From Circinella minor (Eukaryota > Mucoromycota > Mucoromycetes > Mucorales > Lichtheimiaceae), in assembly GCA_016758965.1 (NCBI GenBank), contig JAEPRB010000133.1:1-64000 (forward strand): a stretch of DNA of 64,000 bases. The letters are read 5' to 3'. A program made the position numbers and the translations under genes. A model generated the notes under the pieces. That model saw only the letters and a list, made by a program, of their open reading frames with translations, was not told where the DNA came from and ran no database searches. Shown here piece after piece: positions 37,391 to 47,600 of the stretch (the stretch's first letter is position 1; each line of letters begins with the position of its first letter).

Positions 37391-37455
37391 AGGGATGGTT
37401 TTTTTCTATGCATAAACAAATAATTTATCTTTCTTATCAAATCAACAACATCATA

Positions 37456-37914
37456 ATGCGTTACTCAATTTTATTGTTTTTACTTGCGATTGTGTATTTG
37501 ATGCAAGGTATGCATGATTTAACTTTTTATTATTTTTGAACATATATAAAAGATGGGTTTTTTTTTTACTATATAGTCTCTACAGCCAGTCCAGCCGGTG
37601 GCAGTGGTCGTGGTGGAAGCAGTGGTGGTGGTGGACGCCCTGGCCGTGGTGGAAGCAGTGGTGGAAGCAGTGATGGTGGTGGACGCCCTGGCCGTGGTGG
37701 CGCAGGAGGGGGTATGTATAATACGTAATAATGATTAGCATAAAAAAAAGACGGCAATTGTCAACATTATTAAATATTAAATCTTATTCTAGGTAATTCA
37801 GCAGCGAACTCTATGTACTCTGTACCAAACGCACAATCATACTTCAATGTTCAAAATATCTTAATGATTACTGGTGTGTTTGTTCTCGGTCAAAATTATT
37901 TACCCCGACGCTAA
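37456..37914 (+). CDS. Secreted Gly-rich peptide, family member 3
   Basis: Exons 37456-37507, 37577-37711 and 37793-37914 give 102 aa in frame. A signal peptide (MRYSILLFLLAIVYLMQVSTA) is followed by about 45 residues of Gly, Ser and Arg. An internal duplication there repeats the unit GGGGRPGRGGSSGG. The C-terminal module NSMYSVPNAQSYFNVQNILM is shared with member 2, and the protein ends QNYLPRR. Introns are phase 1 at the same sites as in member 2. The tandem repeats in exon 2 make it prone to length change. The antisense Pro-rich ORF (37569-37757, minus) is only the shadow of this exon. Function unknown; secreted structural or signalling peptide inferred. Confidence 0.75.
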
Positions 37915-38011
37915 AAAATCAAGAGAGCCAGTACCAATTTTCCTATCCCTCGACTATACTCTCCCCGCCACATAGAAGATATAATATAAACAATTGTAAT
38001 AGAGGATTACT

Positions 38012-39866
38012 ACATGGGCTACAAAATTAGTAGGGTACTTTAGTAACTTGTAGCCCATCTCGTCTACTTGCCACATATAGATTCTGTAGCCCGCGTCGTC
38101 CAATTATTTGTAGCCTACCTCGTCTAATTTTTCGTAACCTATTTCATCAATCCTTTTTTTTAATAAATAAAGATAGATCTTTCATATCATATAGCTGATA
38201 TTTTTTTTATTTGATAATTTTGAGAATAAAATTATCAAAATAATGAATTACATTGTTACTACGTTTTTACATAATAACAGCACTTACATTATATTATAGT
38301 AAAATTACTTTGTGCTATACCTCTTCCATTTTTGACACTTTTTAGACGACTTTTTAATTTTTACATAGAAAAAAAGAACTTTATATTTTATTTTTTATAC
38401 TTCTTGTAATGCTCAGTAGTTCTGCTTAGTATATATTCTACCATATTATAATCGTCCTTGCCAAAGCGCACATCATTATTTATGTGTATTAAGAATAAAA
38501 CACAGTATTTTTATCGTTATATATTATATCTGTAGTACCACTCATAAAACACATACGTATTTTAGCATGAAGAAACAATAAATCAATATCTTTTAAATAG
38601 TTTTAAAACTTTATTATTTTTCTTAATCTCAATTACAAAGATTATCATGGTACAAACATGAACAAAACTGACTATGAGACTTTGAACGAAGCATATGATG
38701 ATGTTCAAAATTTTATACACCAACAAGTATTTACTATTATCAAACGTCTCAGCAACCAGTGCTCTTGTACTTTCGATTGTTTTTATACAGGGCCAATGCA
38801 AAATTATATAAAAATAATAAGAATGGTAATAAGAAAGGACATTGTGATTTGAAGACGATAGATCCATTTTTATTCAGTAGAGCAAAACAATCTTTGAGCA
38901 ATGATAAACAATCTATAGTAATTTTTTAGACTTAAAAGTTTTATTATTCTTTGCTATTAAATTAATTTTATACGTGCTTCAACAATTTTTTATAAATCAA
39001 AAAATTCTTAGCAGTTATTTAAAGTGAAAAGGAAAATATAAACTATGTACTGTATACGTGGTCAAAAAATAAAAATTTGTTTTCTTTATTTATCAGAGAA
39101 ACATATATCGCATTGCTCTTTATACTTTATTAAACTAAATATTTTTACTTTTTATATGTAGATGCGACCAAAAAAGCTGATATAGTATATAGAACATATC
39201 AAGATAAACATGGTTTTACTATATAAAACTTTTCTATATCGCACATCAAGAAAGAGTAATTGGATATAGGAAATTATTGTCTCACCCATGAAGACCAACA
39301 ATAAGTAGTGAAAGTTTACAACGAGGTTACATGATATCCGTAAGCGTAGGCATAGTATGGGCACTATTCCATTGGTATAGCATAAATACTGAGTAAAAAA
39401 TCCACAATCAGTTTAGAAGTGGGAAACTACCAAGACAATAATACATAAATCTACCACCACCAATAGAAGTAATGATGCCTACCTAACCCTCAATCTTTCA
39501 AAATGCAACTGCCAGGACCGTCTTCTCCACCCACTTCTATTATTAGAGCCTCTACTTCCTCTCTCTTTTTTTTTTACATTTTTATGCTACATTTCTCTGT
39601 ATTTACATCTTTATTTCAACATATATTATTCTTACTATTTTTATTTTCATATTCTTGTTAGTGATGTTCTCGTTACCATTTATTGTTATTATTATTTTAT
39701 TTTCAAATAATAGTTTATCTTATAATATCAATCTTTCTCAGTAATATAACTTCTATCACAAAAAAAAAAGAGAAAAAAGGGTTGATGAAATAGGTTACAA
39801 AAAATTAGACGTAGACGAGATGGGCTACAAGTTACTGAAGTACCCTATTAATTTTGTAGCCCATGT
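38012..39866. mobile_element. Inverted-repeat-bounded element, no transposase seen
   Basis: The left arm 38012-38067 and right arm 39811-39866 are reverse complements at 54 of 56 positions. Homology continues inward: 38122-38150 matches 39782-39810. The left side has about 54 extra bp made of further sub-repeat units. The sub-repeat consensus is about TGTAGCCCATCTCGTCTA, present four times on the left (38049, 38088, 38109 and a degenerate one at 38132). Outside the right arm another related unit (39881-39900) extends the repeat to about 39905. The 1.6-kb interior is AT-rich with no transposase motif. It fits a non-autonomous or decayed DNA transposon. Target-site duplication was not identified. 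Confidence 0.7.
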
Positions 39867-39905
39867 GGTCTGACTTTGAAATTTGTAACCCATGTAGCCA
39901 TCCTT

Positions 39906-41067
39906 TTGTAATGTATTCCCCTCATTCTTCCTTATTCTTATATACATTCTTTACAAGTAAAAATACTATAAGTTATTGGTCTTTTTTTGCCAACAGATGA
40001 TAATGGGTAATGGTGTCTGACACTCCTCGGTTTCTTGTGATTCGCAAAAAGTTGGGACAACTGTATGTGTTATGCAGCCATTGGGAGTGATAACTCTTTG
40101 CTTTTGTTTTAATAAGATAGGGTTCATTGTATAGTAATAATATTTTAAATTGATAACAAGTTCTTGCTCTAAATACTTCTCCTACACAGCAGAAGTATAT
40201 TTTATTGAATGACCTTACTAGCAAAGATGTAAACATTGTCATGGACCCCACTAGCTATTGTTTTTCTTATCATTGTCGAGCGGTGCATATAGCATTTATG
40301 GGAACGCTATTTTGTTCTGACGTAATACAGGTTATCATGCCATTTACGGATGAATGACAGAGTTTCGAATCATAAGCCGTCAGCAGGCAAAAAAAAGTTA
40401 TTTTTAAAATCCCTTTTATATCAATAATAAAGCTGTTCCAGTAGTTTAGATACACTAAAATCACATGGTGATCAAGTAAAATTACAGATCTGTTATTACA
40501 GTGTATGACATAATGATTTATCAGTTTTGAAGAGAATGTTTATATAAATACTTCCAGCATATAATATACTCCTATTCTCAGTCAACAAGTACGTAAAAAT
40601 ATTTATAGTGTGTAAAATCATCTTCAAAATTCTTTACGTTTTAGTCTTTCCAAAATTTTATAGCGACCCTATTTTTGTGAGAATATAGTAACAAGTGATA
40701 TATATGTACCAGCCAAGGATGGTACAGAGAAACTAATCGAAAGAAGCTTTCTAATAATGAAATATACCGTGGTGTAAAGAATTACTATGCAATGTACAAT
40801 TATCATCAGTCGACTTAATATGCTAAAGATGAACATTTGATTAATTGCTCATATATGTAAATAATAACAGTGATATACAAACAAAAAAAATTGAAGTATT
40901 TTTAGGAGAAGGGAAAAGAAGAAAGAAAAAATTAAATACACAAATAAATAATAATAAAGAGCTCCATTTAATATATATTATAAGTTGGTCGTTCATTTTG
41001 AAAGATTCTTTCTTTTTCTTTTATTTATACATTGAATTTTTTATACTGAATTATATCACACGACAGA
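39906..41067. other. Intergenic, no gene seen
   Basis: Upstream of the calmodulin-like gene. ORFs at 39973-40251 and 40270-40464 (minus) and from 40845 (plus) lack support. Confidence 0.5.
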
Positions 41068-41075
41068 ATGGTAAC

Positions 41076-41111
<36 letters not shown>

Positions 41112-42054
41112 CAAAAAGCTACAAAAAACAATTTATTGGAAAAGGATATTTATGCTACATATTTATATTTATACATATGTTGATTAGACCGGATTCGAGT
41201 TTAATGATAATGAAATCACCAAATTAAAAAGTGTTTTTGATACCATGGCAGAAGGTCAAAATACACTTGCTGTTGCTACGTTACGGAGTATTTTGAACAA
41301 AGCTCACACTACATTAGATCAGCAATTAGATGAACGAGTAAGTATTTTTTTTCAATTAAATTGGCATAATAAAAATAAACGGATAATAAAAAATTACTCA
41401 TTTACCTTACATAATAGTTGAGTAAGATTAAAGATCCTATGCGCTTTGATGATTTTTTACAAATTATTGAACAGGTAAAGAAAAAAAATCGGTATTTATC
41501 GTGATGGTCAACTAAAGCATTAAATCAATTTAATTCACTCTCTTCCATTGCTAAAAATATTTTATGCATAGCAACGAATGCAAAATCCAGAAGAAGGTTT
41601 AAAAAGAGTATTTACTATGTTGGATAAAGACAATAAAGGTTTGATCAATGGTGAAGATTTACGCCAAGGCTTACTAAACTTTGGTAAAAAAAAAAAATTT
41701 CTTCTACTTTTATTTTATATGTGTACGTAAACATAATATCCATAAATTTATCGCCTATTTATTTATTTTTATATATTGTATGCAGGTGAGACAGTGACAG
41801 AAGATGATATACAACGCATGCTACGATCAGCTGATGTAGATGGTGATGGGATGATTAATTATGAGGAGTTTGTCAAGATTTTAGTATGTTAATTTTTTTT
41901 CTTTTATTATGTATATAGTAATAAAAGATAATATATATATATAGGAGGACAGAAGAAGAGACTAATACATAAGTATATAAAAATATATCTTTTTACTCAA
42001 TTTCAACTTTTTTACATATTATAGACACCTTCCAGAGTCAATGGTCAAAAATAA
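41068..42054 (+). CDS. Calmodulin-like EF-hand protein
   Basis: Exons 41068-41070 (ATG only), 41188-41337, 41418-41474, 41572-41683, 41786-41883 and 42025-42054 give 149 aa, exactly calmodulin length. Calmodulin genes commonly have an intron directly after the start codon, which supports the 3-nt coding exon. The fourth EF loop (124-135, [12 protein letters not shown]) is canonical. The third (88-99, [12 protein letters not shown]) is near-canonical, with Lys at position 5 and Asp at position 12. The first two hands are degenerate, so this is a calmodulin-related light chain or centrin-like protein rather than calmodulin itself. The last intron uses GTATGT at 41884. Reading through instead gives a stop after Val-Cys at 41889, an alternative end. 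Intron 1 carries a 31-A run. Confidence 0.8.
41077..41107 (+). repeat. Poly-A run of 31 in intron 1 of the EF-hand gene
   Basis: The homopolymer starts six bases into the intron, just after GTAACC. Confidence 0.95.
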
Positions 42055-42887
42055 TCCGAAAAATGAAAATGTCTTTTTTTTCTATGCAGGATAGTAATCA
42101 AAAAAAGAAAGGTGCCTCGTGCTTTTGGAATGTGTACCCTTTCAAAATCAACTATCTCTGTTTTTTTTAAAAAAAAAAAAGAAAATCCATATTATATAAT
42201 ACTATCGTCATTTATCATCGATCTTCCTAGAAAGACAAAAAAAAAGGGGGAGGTCGGGGTTGTTTGGTAAACGATCGCCAACACAGTTTCACTCGCGCAA
42301 TTATATAATAAATACAAAAAAAAACTAGCATTGCATATACATAAAATTGAATTTAATAAAATTGAGAGCTTATATAAAATCCCAAAAATAAAATAAAATA
42401 AAATAAAAGCAAAAATAATAAAGTTTTTTTCTGCTGGAATGGATGAGTAAAAAAAAAAAGTACATAGGAGGGTAAAAGGAACTAGGTAGATGAAAGTGGA
42501 AAGAAGAAAAGATATAAAAAAGCGGTGTAATGCATGCTTTTGGGTATTTGAAAGCGAAGAAAAAATTATTACAGCAGGAAGTTTAATACCCTTTTTTTGT
42601 GGTTTTTTGCAAGTGTAAAAATGTGTTAATATGTGTTAATATGTGTTGCTGGATATGTTGATAAAAGAGATGTAGTACATATATATATATGTATGTATGT
42701 TTGTATATATTTTTGAATTTTTTAAAAGAGAAGGGTTTGTGCAAAAAAAAATACTATTGATGCTTTTTTTTATGTGTAAAAAAAAACTTGAAAGAAAGCT
42801 GCTTATGTGTATATAAGAAAGAAAAACAGAAAATGTGTGTATGTGTGTGTGCGTGTATTATAAAAAGAAATATAATATCCTCTTCTT
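42055..42887. other. Convergent 3' flanks of EF-hand and APSES genes
   Basis: No gene. A/T runs, TG-rich repeats (42625-42660 and 42835-42855) and likely polyadenylation regions for both genes. Confidence 0.6.
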
Positions 42888-45059
42888 TTATGGATTTGCT
42901 ACACCACCTGTTGAATTAACATGTCTGCTAGGTCCTTGATCACCTTGTTGATGATAAAGATGATATCCAGAAAGATTACTTGTATTATTACTACCGCCTG
43001 AATAACCTGACACTAATCCTCCAATAGGTGCTGAAGAATCATGTACACTACTAGAGCCGCTACGATAATCAAAATTATACATATCACTACTTCCACCCGT
43101 CGTATTACTTGTGGATGATGATGAATTTACATGATTATTGTTATTATTTGTTGGATGATATTCTCCGACGGATCGAAGTCCTAGTTCATTATTATGATGG
43201 TAATTTATGCATTAATCTCTTTGTTTTTGTGTTTTCTTGCATGCTTTGTTGTTACACACATAAACAATATGTACATAAATTTACACATATACACATGTAT
43301 TTCTAATAACATATAAACTATTATTTACCTTGTGGAGGTTGGAACGCATGCGATGGAGACATTTGTTGTTGTTGTGAGGATAAAGAAGGTGGAGATGATA
43401 TATGATGATGACTTAAAGGCTGTCGAAACGCACCACCTGTAGTTGAACCAGTTGCTATTCCGGAAGCAGTAGAAAATCCACTGTCTATGCGACTTCCTGC
43501 AGTACTGGTCGTTGGAGCTGCAGGAGTGAGACCGGTCATGCTTGCAGCTGCTGCAGCTGCCACTGCACCGTGGTTATGGTGGGTATGATGTATCGGCGAT
43601 GCGTATAGATAGCTACTTGGATTATCCACAAAAAGTGGGTGTAAAATATCTACAATTTTATACTGTGTAGCGAGTGTTTTTGCACGAGCAAACGTAATCC
43701 TTAATTTTTCAAACAAGTGAAGAAGTTAATAAAAAAATATTTGATTAAGGAAAGTGGAAGAAGAAATATATAATAATAATAACTTACCACACACCTTTAA
43801 GGTGCATAGCACCCACCTTGACAACTACGCGGCCTTTTTCATTTTTTAAAATACCATCGCGTTTACCTCGAGACATGCCAGCAACATTAAGTAATTTGGT
43901 ACCGTTGATCATGTCATTGTCTGAATTATAAAACCCCCACCCAAAAAAAAAATTAATATATATTTTCTCTCGCCACCCAAAATTTACACACGCATAATTG
44001 GTGAAAAAAATAATATACTACTTTACCATGTCTCCTAGCAACACATATACCATTAGCATCAACTTGATAACAGATGGTTCCTTCGTCTTCCCATAATGTT
44101 GTAGTCAATTTAGGACGGGGTATAATAGGTGGTCGTGGGGAAGAATGAACTGAAAAGCTAGGTAAACCTGCTGGACCATAGGAATAGCTACTACCAGTAT
44201 TACTGCCATACCCCAAACTATTTGCTGAATGGCGTCTATTAGCAGAATAAGGATGGTAAAGATGTTGTCGACCACTATCTGTATTATGACTATTATACGG
44301 GCCTCCACCTCCTCCATTACCTCCTGCCACATTACTTGTGCTAGTTACAGACACGGGGGCTATTGTATTGCCTGCGGATGCAGGTGCTGATGGTGGTGGA
44401 GCTGCAAAATAACTGCTGCCGCTGTTGCTTGACGTATTATTATTATTATTATGATTAATATTAATATTATTACTATTATTGTTGTGATTGTTGGAAGAGG
44501 AAGACGATGATGAAGTAGGATAAGAAAGTGCTGATACACCCGTTGGTGTAGGTAAATTTGTCGGTAAATGATCGGTATCATTGTTGTTGTTGCTACTATA
44601 ATCTCGAGAGGAAGGAAATGACGAATCATTATGTTGTTGATGTTGCCAAGTTCGATGTATAGGTGCTTCATATTGATTGTCATTACTATTGTTTCGTTCA
44701 TTATTCAATAAACCTGGAAACGTTGTTCTTGAATTATGAGGTGATGGACCTCCTCCAGTAGCGACCGACGCTGATTCGTTGATATTATTACTATTAATGC
44801 TGTTGTTAATAGTAGAATACCCATCATTTGGACCATTATTACCCGAGTATTTTTGATAATACGATGGTGGCATGGATGTAGGTCTTGCTAGTGGATGGTG
44901 TTGTAGTTGATCATGTGAAGATGACTTGTTGTTGCCACTTTGATTCATATTGTTGACTGATGAAGCAGATGGTAAAGTGGTTGGAATGTTGTTACCAGTA
45001 TTATTTCCGTATGAATGAGTAGACGTTTGCGGTGAAGTATAAGTTGAATGCTGATACAT
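42888..45059 (-). CDS. APSES-domain transcription factor (StuA/EFG1/Asm1 type)
   Basis: Four exons on the minus strand: 45059-44027, 43920-43788, 43699-43329 and 43180-42888. They give 609 aa in frame. The APSES (KilA-N-like) DNA-binding domain spans about residues 315-416. It runs from [20 protein letters not shown] and [20 protein letters not shown] through [29 protein letters not shown] and [15 protein letters not shown] to PLFVDNP. These regulators control hyphal and developmental programmes in fungi (StuA, Efg1, Phd1, Sok2). The flanks are long Asn-, Ser-, Gly- and His-rich low-complexity tracts typical of the group, with poly-Ala and poly-Gln runs after the domain. Both introns inside the domain lie within conserved motifs. 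The region upstream (to about 47.6 kb) has no other gene and may hold a long leader and promoter, as in EFG1-like genes. Confidence 0.95.
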
Positions 45060-47600
45060 TGAAAAAGAATAATAAAAAAGGTTTGGGCTTCTAGTTTCTT
45101 TTTTTTTTGTTTTTTGTAGTTTCGGAAAACTTGTAAAGATATTTTTTTTTTGTAGTCGTTACTATTATTTGGCACCTATATAAATCCCAACAAGAGAAGC
45201 GTGAGGTAGAGGAAAGTAGAAAGATAGAGGTGTATCAAGAAGAAAAAAAACAGGGAATAAACCACGAGATTAGTAAAAATGGTATATATTATATAGCGCT
45301 ATTATGTTTTATATGGTAAAAATAAAATAAAATAAAAAAGAGAAAGAGAAAGAAAAATAAAAATAAAATTTGAGTTGATCCCAGTATAAGGAATTAACTG
45401 TATCAAAAAAGGGGAGGGTAGGAGCAAGCAGGAGGGAAAAATGAAGATAGAGAGAGAGAGAGAGGAGATCAAAGTGTTATAAGCAACAGCATCTGTATGA
45501 GTGTGGTCATATATATACATTTACATTACTGTATATGTACGTGTTATTATTATTTGCCACATAAACACATAAACACACATCCACGTATTGCATTACCTTC
45601 CTCTTTTTTTACTTTCTTTCTCTCTTCCTCTCTCTCATCTTCTAGTTTTCTATTTATTTAAATTAAGATATAATAATAAAAAAGAAGAAAAGACTATTTC
45701 AGAGCATATGAAAGGAACAGTTGGAAAAAAAATTAGTTTACTTACAGTGTATTGTTGAAATTGTTGTATGTATATAAAAAAAATAAATACGAACTGCTTT
45801 TTTTTTTTTGTTTTCTTTTTAGGATTGTCGATCTGTAAACTTCGAATTATATATTAAAATAGATAATAGTAGCTGTGTGTTGAGGTTGATTGATGTTTTA
45901 ATAACTCGAAACTTATTTGACAAAATAAAAAAAAAATAAAAAAAAGATTTGAACTCGGGGCACTATGGTTTTTTTTTTTTTTTTTTTTTTTTTTGGTTGC
46001 TGTTTTGTTACTGTCTGCGAATGCGCAATGTATCTTTCGGTTCCTCTTGTGGATTATATACAACAAAATTTAAGATATATAAATATAAAATATAAAAAAA
46101 AAAAATAAGAAAGGAAGAAAGCAAATAATAAAAATTTGAGTTTATACTTTCACAACAATGAAAAAAAAAAGAAAAAATAAACAAAAAAAAAGAAAAGGAA
46201 AAAAGTTCGGAAAGTTGAAAGTAATGTGTCTGCGTATGTGTATGTGCTATAAAACTATAAATATATTATGTTTTATGTTAAAAAAAAAGAGGGGCTGGCG
46301 GGAAACAATTATATGTATACACTACGCCTCACGTCTTGAAGGAATTAGTGGTTTCTTTTTTTTTTTTTTTTTGCTTATACGTATATCTGTTTTTGTAAGT
46401 GAATAGTTATCGAAAGGGAGGAAGAAAAGGAAATGAGATAGAGGAAGGGGGTTAGGTCAACTTGTTTTGAATCAAAGAAAGACTTGGCGGGGTAAGGGTA
46501 TTTGGGGGGAGGTTACTTTGTATATGTTGTGATATGTAAAATAATAATTTTTGGATGGAGATACCAGAAAAAGAGACAAAGGAAAAAAAACGGAATCGAC
46601 AAAGAAAGGGAGCCGACTTACCTTTCTTTAAGAACGCGAAAGTTTAATAACACACCAACCAAAAAAAAACGGATTAAGAATAAAAAAAAAATTGAGTTAA
46701 GAGGCACCAAAAAAAAATAGGAGCTTGCTTGAAAGAAAAAGAGAAGAAAGTAATAATAATATTTAATAATAAATAATTGGATGAAGAGAAAATGACCAGT
46801 GACTCTGTTGCTATTCTTATCATGTGGATGATGTGATGATGATGATATTGATGCAGGCAAAGAATAATCAAGTAGTGAATAATAATAATAGTAGTAGCAG
46901 TATTAATAGTGTTACTATACAACTACTTATAACAATAACAACTTGGTTCTAGTATTTACGACAATAATAATGATGACAAAATATGAACATCAGAGATTGG
47001 TTAAAATGGTTATATTACTCAAAGGACAATGGGAACAATGAACCTTTTTTTTTACTTTATAACATATACACTCTTATACATCACTCTTTCCTTCTTTTTC
47101 TTTAATAAACTTATAAAATAATTATTCGGTATTTTTTACATTTTACATTCTTTAAATGATGATTCAATTGGTTTTTGGTTTTATTTTTCATTATTATTCT
47201 TCTTCTTCCTTCTACATAAATGTTTATCAAATGAAACTTTTTAATTTTTTTATGTTACTCTTTTTTTTTGTCTTCGTACATACATTGGGTCCTTGCATGG
47301 GGGGGTAAAAGAAAAAGAAAGTGTAGGAGAAAGAAAGAAAGGGGGGAGGGGTTGAAGAAAGATTATCACCTTTTTCGGGGGAGTGTGCCTGATAATAGAA
47401 GAGTAGTGTTTTGCTTAAAGGCGGTCGAGGAGTTTCTATAAAACAGGGGGTGTGGGTCGATGTGGGTGCGTGTAAATGTATAGTGAGAGGTTTTATTGGA
47501 CAAGTAAAAAAAGGAGTGCATAAATAAGTCAATTGAAGTCCATAGAACAACTTGCATATAGTCGAAAATAATGATAATAAGTCAATACATCACAATTCTT
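45060..47600. promoter_or_regulatory. Long upstream region of the APSES gene
   Basis: About 2.5 kb with strong strand bias: A- and GA-rich on the plus strand, so T- and CT-rich on the coding (minus) strand. It holds a GA run (45449-45464), two oligo-T runs (45968-45994 and 46355-46372) and many A runs. There is no ORF with protein-like codons. A pyrimidine-rich sense strand fits a long 5' UTR or promoter of the regulator, possibly with an unresolved leader intron. Confidence 0.45.

Noticed and set aside
37569..37757. Pro-rich minus-strand ORF
   Set aside because: It is the antisense shadow of the Gly-rich exon of peptide gene 3, which has splice sites, signal peptide and paralogues on the plus strand.
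38583..38867. Minus-strand ORF inside the inverted-repeat element as transposase
   Set aside because: It is short, AT-driven and lacks DDE/D or other transposase motifs.
41884..41889. Stop after Val-Cys as the end of the EF-hand protein
   Set aside because: A GTATGT donor sits here, and splicing to 42025 gives exactly 149 aa, the calmodulin length. It is kept as an alternative in the feature.
45945..45975. tRNA-like T-arm (GAGTTCAAATC on the minus strand)
   Set aside because: The flanking bases cannot form the T stem and no A box or cloverleaf can be folded around it.
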